NCBI GenBank assembly: GCA_030445745.1
Contig: JASUTE010000001.1
Span: 1-64,000, forward strand
Direction of reading: 5' to 3'
Source of the DNA: Candidatus Cloacimonadota bacterium
Lineage (GTDB): Bacteria > Cloacimonadota > Cloacimonadia > Cloacimonadales > TCS61
DNA: 64,000 nt
This document shows positions 48,886 to 58,300 of this stretch, piece after piece. Positions within the stretch are counted from its first letter, which is position 1. Each line of letters begins with the position of its first letter. The notes beneath the pieces are model-generated. The model was not told the DNA's origin, made no database searches, and saw only the letters and a program-made list of their open reading frames with translations. The translations under genes and the position numbers were made by a program.

Positions 48886-50036
48886 AACAGAATTACGATG
48901 TAATTATTATTGGTGCAGGTTCTGTAGGTGTGCCTACAGCTTTAGCTTTAGCTAAGAATAACATTGAGGTTTTAGTAATTGATGAATTAGCCTCAGTTGG
49001 ACAAGGTAACAACAAAAAAGCTATAGGCGGTATTCGGGCTACTCATTCCGATTATGGTAAAATTAAAATTGGTCAGCGTAGTTTGGAAATCTTTTCCAAT
49101 TGGGAAAAAGAGTATGGCGATGATATTGGCTGGCAGCAAAATGGATATTCTTACCCAGCTTACACTGAAAAAGATGAAAAAATGCTGAAAGACCTGATGA
49201 AGATACAGAGATCTTTTGGTTTGAATATAGAGTGGCTTTCTCCGGAAAAATATAATAAACTGGTACCAGGAATTAATATGGAAAGTTTACGCGGCTCCAC
49301 CTTTTCACCTGAAGATGGCTCTGCTTCACCCCTGTTAGCGATAAATTCTTTTTATTTTAAAAGCAAAGAACTAGGTGCGGACTATCATTTTGGGGAAAAG
49401 GTGCTAGATATTGCTACCCAAAATGAAAAAGTAGTAGGCGTACGAACAGATTGTGGAAAATATAGTTGTAAATATGTAGTAAATGCAGCAGGAAACTTTG
49501 CTAAAGAGATCGGGAAAATGGTAAATTTAGATCTGCCAGTTCAGCCTGATTGCCATGAAGCAGCCATTACCGAGCCGGTTAAACCTTTTTTCCAGCCTAT
49601 GGTTGTGGATATGCGGCCGGCAGCAGATTCAGCAAATTATTATTTCTATCAGAATAATGAAGGACAGGTAGTATTCTGCATTACTCCTGATCCACCAATA
49701 TTGGGAACTTGCAATGAATCTACTTCCCATTTTTTCCCACAAGTAGCTAAAAGAATGGTTGGTTTATATCCCCGTTTGGCTAATTTAAAGGTAAGGAGAG
49801 CATGGCGAGGACAATATCCTATGACTCCTGATGGTTTTCCAATTGTGGGTACGGTTCAACAGTTGGAAGGTTATATAAATGCTGTGGGAATGTGCGGACA
49901 AGGTTTTATGCTAGGGCCAGGCTTAGGAGAGCTTATCAGCAGAATAATAAGTGACAGTAAGAATTTAGATGACGATAAAATATTGGAGAGTTTCGATATA
50001 AACAGAGATTTCAGCGGAACTGAAAAGTTCAAATAA
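48882..50036 (+). CDS. FAD-dependent amine/amino-acid dehydrogenase, DadA/SoxB-like
   Basis: A 384-residue flavoprotein of the glycine/sarcosine oxidase fold. The FAD dinucleotide motif is DVIIIGAGSVGVPTALALAK, NNKKAIGGIRATHSDYGKIK is the second flavin loop, and RAWRGQYPMTPDGFPIVG with GMCGQGFMLGPGLGELIS closes the FAD site. It should oxidise an amino acid or N-methyl compound and pass electrons to the multi-cluster alpha subunit encoded just before it. It overlaps that gene by 4 bases. The DUF362 ferredoxin gene begins 2 bases downstream. Confidence 0.88.
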   Translation: MKQNYDVIIIGAGSVGVPTALALAKNNIEVLVIDELASVGQGNNKKAIGGIRATHSDYGKIKIGQRSLEIFSNWEKEYGDDIGWQQNGYSYPAYTEKDEKMLKDLMKIQRSFGLNIEWLSPEKYNKLVPGINMESLRGSTFSPEDGSASPLLAINSFYFKSKELGADYHFGEKVLDIATQNEKVVGVRTDCGKYSCKYVVNAAGNFAKEIGKMVNLDLPVQPDCHEAAITEPVKPFFQPMVVDMRPAADSANYYFYQNNEGQVVFCITPDPPILGTCNESTSHFFPQVAKRMVGLYPRLANLKVRRAWRGQYPMTPDGFPIVGTVQQLEGYINAVGMCGQGFMLGPGLGELISRIISDSKNLDDDKILESFDINRDFSGTEKFK

Positions 50037-50037
50037 T

Positions 50038-51162
50038 ATGCAAGTTCTAATTGAAAAAATAGCAAGCTACGATTATGACAAGATACGACGATTTTTAGAG
50101 AGCGTAGCTTCCCAAACTGCTCTTTGGCAAAGGTTGGAAGGGAAAAAACGCATCTTGCTGAAACCGAATATGCTAGGAGCTTATGAACCAGAGAGAGCTG
50201 TTACCACTCATCCTGTAGTATTAGAAGTGCTCATCGATATGTTGCGGGAAAAAGATAAAGAGGTGATTGTGGGGGATAGCCCCGGCGGTACTACTTCTGT
50301 GGAGCAAGTTTACCAAAAAACCGGCTTAAAAGAACTAACAGAACGGAAACAGGTTCAATTGGTAAATTTTAGTGAATACGGGGTAGTGAATAAACAAACA
50401 CAGCATCATAACTTTGGAATTTCCAAATATATTTTTGAAGTTGATGCTGTTATAAATGTAGCGAAGTACAAAACCCATAGCTTGATGTATTATACAGGTG
50501 CTGTGAAAAATATCTATGGTACAATTCCAGGACTGAAAAAATCGGATTATCACAAACAAAATCCGGAACTGGAAAAATTTTCTACATTAATTACCGAGCT
50601 CTATTTGGCAGTAAAACCGCAAATTGCTTTGAATATAGTAGATGGAATTATTGGTATGGAAGGAGAGGGCCCTTCCGCAGGTGAAGTGCGCAGGTTCAAA
50701 GTTATGTTTGCTTCGCTTTCGGCTGGAGCTTTAGATACTGTTGCAGCTCAAATGATGGGTTTTAAAAAGGAACAGCTAAAATATATTGAAAAAGTACTGC
50801 AGGCGGAAGGAATTAGCGAAGAAGAAATTCAGCTGGAAAAGCGCTGGCGAAGCTTCCAATTTAAAAAAGTGAAGATAAAAAGGGTGAGTATATTTATAAA
50901 AATCCTTGCCTATTCTCCACCAGTTTTGAAAAATATCTTTCGTAAGTTATATAATTATTATCCTGCTTTCAACGATAATTGCAGGCTGTGTAAAGTGTGT
51001 GTGGAAAGTTGTCCGGTGCAAGCGATTACAATAAAAGAAGGTGCATCTAAACCGGAAATAGATTATGAGAAATGTATAAAATGTATGTGTTGTCATGAGC
51101 TTTGTCCTTATCAGGTAGTGTATATTAAAAAAAGCTGGTTAGCAAAGTTTTTGATACATTAA
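50038..51162 (+). CDS. DUF362 protein with a 2[4Fe-4S] ferredoxin domain
   Basis: A 374-residue protein. The DUF362 part covers about 1-290: LLKPNMLGAYEPERAVTTHP, VGDSPGG, NVAKYKTHSLMYYTGAVKNI. The C-terminus has CRLCKVCVESCPVQAI and CIKCMCCHELCPYQVV, two classical [4Fe-4S] motifs. DUF362 proteins are common in anaerobes, and their reaction is unknown to me. The place 2 bases behind the flavin subunit suggests an electron carrier or acceptor of the same complex. There is no membrane segment apart from a moderately hydrophobic stretch at 285-305. Confidence 0.88.
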   Translation: MQVLIEKIASYDYDKIRRFLESVASQTALWQRLEGKKRILLKPNMLGAYEPERAVTTHPVVLEVLIDMLREKDKEVIVGDSPGGTTSVEQVYQKTGLKELTERKQVQLVNFSEYGVVNKQTQHHNFGISKYIFEVDAVINVAKYKTHSLMYYTGAVKNIYGTIPGLKKSDYHKQNPELEKFSTLITELYLAVKPQIALNIVDGIIGMEGEGPSAGEVRRFKVMFASLSAGALDTVAAQMMGFKKEQLKYIEKVLQAEGISEEEIQLEKRWRSFQFKKVKIKRVSIFIKILAYSPPVLKNIFRKLYNYYPAFNDNCRLCKVCVESCPVQAITIKEGASKPEIDYEKCIKCMCCHELCPYQVVYIKKSWLAKFLIH

Positions 51163-51177
51163 AGTTAGGAGGGATAT

Positions 51178-51813
51178 ATGATTAATATTGAGTGGTTTGG
51201 CCACAGTATGTGGAAAATCTGGGATGAAAGTGTTAGCATAGTTATCGATCCTTTCGGTGATATCGGCTATGACATGCCCCAGAATTTATCTGCAGATATA
51301 TTACTGGTTACTCATCCTCACCACGACCATTCCAACATCTCTTTAATTAAAGGTGATCCTAAATTAATAGCCGTTGATGGTAAATACAAGGTAAAAGGAG
51401 TGCCGATAGAGACTTTCCCGGTATGGCATGATGAGGAAAAAGGTAAACAGCGCGGGCAGAACTTGCTAATGAAATTTGAATTAGCAGGGAAAAAACTGCT
51501 ACATTGTGGAGATTTGGGGCATATGTTATCTGATGAACTCATTACCAAAATAGGAAAGATAGATGTATTGTTTATTCCAGTTGGAGGCAAATTTACTATA
51601 GATGCTAAAACTGGTTATAAAATTTGCCAGCGATTGCAGCCCAAACTAATTTTTCCTATGCATTATAATACCAAAGCTTTAGATTTTGAATTAGATGAGG
51701 TGGACAACTTTACCCAATATTTCCAAAATATAGTTCGCACAAAAAGTAAAAAAATAAAATTAAGAGAAGAGGATTTTTCTGAGCAGAGAATAGTATTGAT
51801 GAACTATGAATAG
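51178..51813 (+). CDS. metallo-beta-lactamase-fold hydrolase (UPF0173-like)
   Basis: A 211-residue metal-dependent hydrolase. The signature THPHHDHSN carries the zinc ligands, GHSMWKI and IDPFGDIGYD lie before it, LLHCGDLGH gives the next His/Asp, and FPMHYNTKA the last His. It belongs to the L-ascorbate-lactonase/UPF0173 branch. The substrate is unknown. GGAGGG lies before the ATG. Its stop overlaps the FtsB/DivIC-like gene by 8 bases, and it probably belongs to the operon of the ferredoxin-flavoprotein genes. Confidence 0.88.
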   Translation: MINIEWFGHSMWKIWDESVSIVIDPFGDIGYDMPQNLSADILLVTHPHHDHSNISLIKGDPKLIAVDGKYKVKGVPIETFPVWHDEEKGKQRGQNLLMKFELAGKKLLHCGDLGHMLSDELITKIGKIDVLFIPVGGKFTIDAKTGYKICQRLQPKLIFPMHYNTKALDFELDEVDNFTQYFQNIVRTKSKKIKLREEDFSEQRIVLMNYE

Positions 51814-52108
51814 GAAAAAAGTATTCAATCTATTTTTTTACCTTATTGTGGCGACTATAATAGTTTATATTTTATTTTTAGGTCCTTTTAGTTTTTACCA
51901 AAAGTATCAGGTAAAACAGCGTTACGAGAGGCTTCAGGAGAATTACTCGGAGCTAGAAGAAGAGAACGAAAGGCTGAAAAAAGAGAATGAAGCCTTGAAA
52001 AACGATGAAAAAGTTATCGAAAAAAAAGCTAGGGAATTTGGAATGCAGAAAGCAGGCGAGGAGATATTTATATTTCAGGAGGAAGATGGGAAAAGTGATA
52101 AAAATTGA
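51806..52108 (+). CDS. FtsB/DivIC-like septum formation protein
   Basis: A 100-residue bitopic protein: one membrane helix (LFFYLIVATIIVYILFLGPF) followed by a coiled coil (YERLQENYSELEEENERLKK, then ENEALKNDEKVIEKKAREFG) and a short acidic tail. Helix, coiled coil, and the end AREFGMQKAGEEIF (like the usual R-E-x-G-x-x-x-P-G-E) are diagnostic of FtsB/DivIC. It stabilises the divisome with FtsL and FtsQ. It overlaps the upstream gene by 8 bases; placing it in a metabolic operon is unusual. After it, 52109-52232 holds no gene. Confidence 0.88.
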   Translation: MNRKKVFNLFFYLIVATIIVYILFLGPFSFYQKYQVKQRYERLQENYSELEEENERLKKENEALKNDEKVIEKKAREFGMQKAGEEIFIFQEEDGKSDKN

Positions 52109-52232
52109 AAAAAAATTGACAAAAAAAGGCAAGTAAGTACTAAATAGCATCAAATACGGGGAACTTGGTAATCCAGTATATTATGAGTATTTTAAATAGA
52201 TGATTATCAAGAGAATTAATGAAGGATTTTAT

Positions 52233-52379
52233 ATGAAGTATGTAAAGAATGAGAGTTTCGCAAAAAAATTTAATGGGGAAAATTATTTTCGAAATTTTGG
52301 CAATTATGAGAAGTTTACTATCGCAAAATGGACAATGACAATTAACAAAAAATCAAAAATGAAGGAGAAACAATTATGA
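52233..52379 (+). CDS. possible 48-residue leader ORF
   Basis: GAAGGATTTTATATG begins a frame reading MKYVKNESFAKKFNGENYF that runs to a TGA overlapping the ATG of the giant gene by 4 bases (ATGA). The peptide is basic and aromatic and resembles no family. The overlap could couple its translation to the 2451-codon gene. A chance frame in AT-rich DNA is the plain alternative. Confidence 0.25.
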   Translation: MKYVKNESFAKKFNGENYFRNFGNYEKFTIAKWTMTINKKSKMKEKQL

Positions 52380-55300
52380 GAAAGGGAATCCTTATTTTAT
52401 TAGTTTCCTTACTACTTGTGAGTATAGCTTGGGCTGCTCCAGAAAAAACAAGAGAGCCCGGCCACACACCTATACCTCAAGAGCGTTTAGATGCACAAGC
52501 AAATGGGCTCACGTTCCAAGTTAGAGGTGATAGAGCACAAGATATAACAATTGAACTTACAGTGGACACTTGGTATGGTGAAGCTTCTTGGAACCTTTAT
52601 AGCTATGTAGAAGGTGCATACTATTATGCCGAAAACCAAGAGTTTACTACTGGAGGAGAAACTGTAACAGAAATTTTATCCTTAGATGAAGGCGATTACT
52701 CAGTTGATTGCTTTGACACTTATGGAGATGGTGGTATAGCAGGAACAGTTTACGATGCAGAAGATAATGTATTGGTAAGCTGGGCAGATGATGCTTATTA
52801 TGACTTTGGTGAATTTCCATTTACCGTAGCTCCACCACCATTCGAATTTGTTGAAAATTTCGATGCTGGGATACCAGCTGAATGGGAAGTAACAGGCGAT
52901 CCTTCTTGGGTTGGTATGACCGAATATGGTTATGGCGCTAGCACCTTAGATGGAACTCCGTTTGCAATGATCGACAGTGATGATGCTGGTTCTGGAACTC
53001 ATGTAGTAGGAGATCTTATTTCTCCTGCTATGGATGTAACAGGTTACGACAGCATGATGTTGGAATTTGAACAATATTATAACAATATCTCTGCTGATGA
53101 AGTGGTAAACGTTCAAGTATGGGATGGAACCGCTTGGCAAGTTGTAGCTGAATTCACAGAAGATATGGGTGCTTGGGGCGCTCCAGATAACCAGGTTATC
53201 GATGTAACCGCTTATGCGAACACTGACTTTAAGGTTAAATTTCACTATGATGATGGTGATGCTTGGGCTTGGTACTGGGCTGTAGATAATGTAAAGGTTT
53301 ACAACCCTATAGCTGGTACCTTAGAAGGTTATGTTTATGCTTATGGCACAACTAACCCCATTGAAGGTGCTACAGTAACTTGTGGTGAAGTTTCAGCTAC
53401 CACGGATGCCACCGGCTTCTATACTTTAGAACCTAATGCTGGCAGCTATGAAGCTGTTGCTGATGCTGAAAATTATTTCCCAGCTACTGAAGCTGTAGAA
53501 ATTGTGACAAATGAAGTAACAACTCAGGACTTTGAACTTACCTGGGCCGAAATTGCTGTAGATCCAGCAGAAGTGAATGTGGAAGTTCCCGGTGGACTTA
53601 CCGAAGAAGCCACATTAACTATTTCTAACCCGGGTGGAACTGCGCCTCTTACATACAATGCTGGCTTTTTTGGAATATCGAAAAGAACTATAACCTTGAA
53701 AGAAACAAAAGAGAGAGGTGAAAACTACTCTGGTTTCTCTAAAACAGAACAGATTACTGTTCCCGATAACCGTGGTACCGGCTGGTATTCCTATTCTCCT
53801 ATTGATGACATGACCAGTCTTACCTGGGCAGCTCCTGAAAGAGCTACCTTCTTCCAGATGGCTGATTTTGGCATTCCTTATCCAGTAGAAATTACTAACC
53901 TTAGTCACTGGTTCTATGAACATTCTAGTTATCCTTGGGATAATGACCAGTTCAAATTCAAGATTTATGCTGCAGACGGCACAACCCTGCTTTATGAATC
54001 TGATAACTTGACAGCTGAACATTTGGTTGAATACAATTATACCCTTGAAGAACCATTAGTAGTAGAAGATGATTTCTGGGTAGCAATTGCTCCTATATCT
54101 GCAAGTGGATTTCCTTCTAGTACAGGAACCAATTTGTATGATGGCCATTCCTATGTTTGGAATCCAGGTACTAATGAATGGGAATTATACGCAGGTCTCG
54201 AATACACTACAGCTGTTGGTTTAAGCCAATGGTTGACAATAAGCAATGCCACAGGTACCATAGAACCAGGTGCTAGTGCAGAAATTACCCTGAATTTAGA
54301 TGCTGCAGGATTGGAAAATGTAACCAAAACAGGTGAAGTATTTATCCAGAACGATGCTTTATATCCGATGGATAAAGGTGAAGACTTCATAGTTCCTGTA
54401 ACTATGGAAGTTGGAGCTGCTGTTCCTATCTTTGAATTTGACTATACTACTACCGACTTTGGTTCAATTCCTATTGGAGCCACCGAAGGCCCTGAAACTT
54501 ATGGAATTCAAAATGTTGGTAGTGGAACTTTCGTAGTAGAAGAACTTACCATTACAGGTGACAATCAAGATGAGTTTATTCTAGATGATTCTCATGAATA
54601 TCCTCTGGAAATTGCACCTGGTGAAAGAATAAATGTAGATGTTTCATTTGCTCCTAATTCTATAGGAGACAAACAGGCATATCTTTTCGTTGTGAACGAC
54701 ATTGGCAGAGAAGTAGAAGTACTTGAATTCACTGGTAACGCTTATGTTCCCGATCTACCTGGTGCTCCTAGTAATCCAACACCTCAAAATGGTCTAGGTG
54801 ATGTTTCAGTGGAAACAGGCCTTAGCTGGGAAAATGGACCGGAAACAGTATCTATAGACTTATATTTTGACACTGTTAATCCACCACAAAATAAGGTGTT
54901 AGATAATGTTACAGCAGTAGAAAACTACGATCCGGGTACACTTGATTTTGAAACAACTTACTATTGGAAAGTTGTAGCTAGAAATATAACCGGTGAAACT
55001 CAAGGCGCAACTTGGTTCTTCATGACTAGTGACCCTGGTACTGGCCCCATGACATTCCTGGAAGAAAACTTCGATACAGGTATTCCAGCTGAATGGGAAA
55101 TAACAGGTGATGTAGCTCCTTGGCATGGTGCAACCGATTATAGTGGTAATACTTTAGATGGCACTCCTTTTGCTTTTGTAGATAGTGATGCAGCTGGTTC
55201 TGGTGGAGTACATGTAAATAGTGACCTTATCACTCCTCCACTCGATACTACAGCTGGGCTTACCGTAAAGCTTGAATTTGATCAGTATTACAATTATATC

Positions 55301-58300
55301 AGTACAAGTGAAGTAGTTAATGTTCAGGTTTGGGATGGAAGCGAATGGCAGATAATTCTGGATCTCACAGAAGATATGGGTGATTGGGGAGCTCCTGATC
55401 ATCAAGAAATTGATATCAGCGATTACTCTAACCAAGAACTGAAAGTGAAATTCCATTATGATGATGGCACATCTTGGGCTTGGTATTGGGCAGTTGATAA
55501 TGTAAAAGTTAACTCCGGTGCACAAATACCTGTATTTACAATTACACCAGCTGAACACGATTTCGGCTCTATTCCAGTTTATACCTGGGAAACCCAAGAA
55601 TTTGTGATTACAAATACTGGTGTTAATGATCTTATAGTTCAGGATTTGTCTGTAACAGGACCTGATGCTGAGCATTTTGAGTTAACCGATAATAATGAAT
55701 ATCCAGTAACTATTTCACCTGAGGATGCCGGTATTACAGTTGAAGTAAAATATGCACCAATGACTGCAGGCGAACATTCTGCTTTCTTAGGTGTATATAC
55801 CGGTGAAGATGCTGAAAATCAACACGTTATCGATATTGCTGGTAGCGCCTACATGCTTCCAGATGGTGATATCGCAGGAAATCCATTCCTAGTAGAATTC
55901 ACCGATGGCTTCTATACAGATAATAGTACCAATGACGGCTTTGAAGATAACTATGATCTACCAAGTAGCGATGGAGCTGATATTGTTTACCAATTCACAT
56001 TAGAAGAAGATACATATATGGATTCAATATCACTCTATGGTTCCGATTTCGACACTAAAATGGCTGTTTATGCTGATGGTGTAGTACCTGGCCCCGACAA
56101 TTATCTGTATTATAATGATGACAGAGCAATACAATCTGCTCTGTATGATATTCCACTGTTTGCTGGAACCTATAACGTTGTAGTTGATGGTTACGGTGGA
56201 GCAGTAGGAAATGTAGTATTCTCGATCGATATTGGTGATCCATTGCCAGCTCCTGTTGCAGCAACCAATCCAAGCCCGGAAAATGGTGCTGTAGAAGTAC
56301 CTGCTGATGGTACTATTCTCACCTGGGAAATTGGCGAATTCACCAAGTATGTAGATGTTTACTTTGGAACTACTTATCCCCCAGAATTAGTACTGGAAAA
56401 TGGTGATAGAATTACTGAGTATGATCCAGGAACACTTGAACCGAATCAGATCTATTTCTGGAAAATAGTTAGCAAGAATACCTCTGGATCAGCTGAAAGT
56501 GAACTATGGGGATTCACCTCTACTTTAACACCTCCAACCGGACTTGCTGCCGAAGTTATAGACTACGTTGATGTAGAATTAACTTGGGAAGGTCCCACCG
56601 GCGGCGGTGGCGGCGGCGGTGGCGGCGGAGGCTCCGGTGATGAATTCACCGAAGACTTCGAAGCTGGCCTACCTAGTGACTGGACAATAATTGATGCTGA
56701 CGGTGATTCCTATAATTGGGAATGGTCCAATACCTTTACCGCTCATAGTGGTGTAGGTGTTATGTACAGTGCTTCCTATCTTAATAATGTAGGTGTTCTT
56801 ACTCCAGATAACTATCTGATTACTCCACAAGTAGAAATTGGAGATAACTCAGAATTTAGTTTCTGGTATGTAGCACAAGACCCAAATTGGCCTGGTGATA
56901 GGGCATATATCAAGGTATCTACTACCGATACAAATCCTGCTTCTTTCACAGAAGAACTTGGATATGTAGAAGCTGGTCCTACCTATACACAAGCTACATT
57001 CGATATGAGCGATTTCTCTGGTGAAACAGTTTATATTGCTCTGGAACATACCGATTGCTCAGATTTCTTCTATATCAATGTAGATGATGTAGCCCTTACT
57101 AATGCTTCTAAAGTTAATAATACTGATGTAGCATATAACACACAGGTAAGCAATGTTGATCCACTGAAAGATGTACGTTTGAGCGAAGCTGAATTTGAAG
57201 CTAAGCTGGAAGCTTACACAGCAAGCCGCGATCGTGCTTTCATTGGTTACAATGTATATCGCGATGGCGAAATAATTGCTGAAAATGTTGCTGAAACATC
57301 TTACTATGATGAAGCAGTTGCTGTTGGTACTCATACCTATGAAGTAAGCGCTGTATATCATGAAGGTGAATCTGCACCTAGTGAACCGGTAGAAGCTCTT
57401 ATTCCTGGTATTGGAATGATCTACGGTACTGTTACCGATGAACATAGTGGTGCTACTATAAACGCAGCAGAGATTACAGCTGTTAATGTAGATGATGAAG
57501 AAATAGTTTATACTGCTACCAGCAATCTCCAGGGTAATTATGAAATACCAGAAGTACTGGAAGGTACCTACACAATTACCTGCGAAAAAGATGGATATCC
57601 TGATGAAGTAGAAACAGATATCTATGTTGGTCACGAAGATGAAGTTGAAGTAAACTTTACACCTAATAACTTTGGTCTACCGCCAACATTAACAGCAGAA
57701 TCTGGTGTAGATGAAGCGGTTCCACTACATGTAAGCCCATGGGGTGGTACTGAAGAATATACCCAGGCCTTCCACGATGGTGGATTTGAAAGTCAACTTG
57801 GTTGCGGTGGCGGATGTGCTCTGGGTGTACGCTTTACACCTGCAGGCTATCCCGCAGAACTTACACACATACAAGTTACCTTCCAGGGTGATGCTAACTG
57901 TACTGCTGGTATATTCAGTGTATACCTTGATCCTGAAGGTGCAGTTGCAGGGCCTCCATCAGCTCCAACAGCACCTGGTGATCCTTCTGCTGTTTGGGAA
58001 TCTGCACCTGGTTCTTATCCACCTGGTGTTTATGACCTCGATATTACCGATGTTACTATCGAAAGCGGTGACGTTTATGTAATGTTCTGGGAAAATAGCA
58101 GTGGCTTTGCCGGTGTTGCAAACGACTTACAGCAGAATCACATTGATCGTAACTGGGGCTATATAAGTTCTACCTGGACTACTATCTACGCAGCTGTAGG
58201 TGGAGATCCTACACTTACCGGTAACTTTGGTATGACTGCTACTTTCGTAGGTGCACCTGGTCAAGCAGTTGTGTATGAACAATCAACAGGTAATGGCGAT

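Noticed and set aside
57059-57634. A 191-codon open frame on the minus strand
   Set aside because: Antisense to the giant secreted gene; composition (Tyr, Cys, Ile) is that of a shadow frame and no start signal exists.
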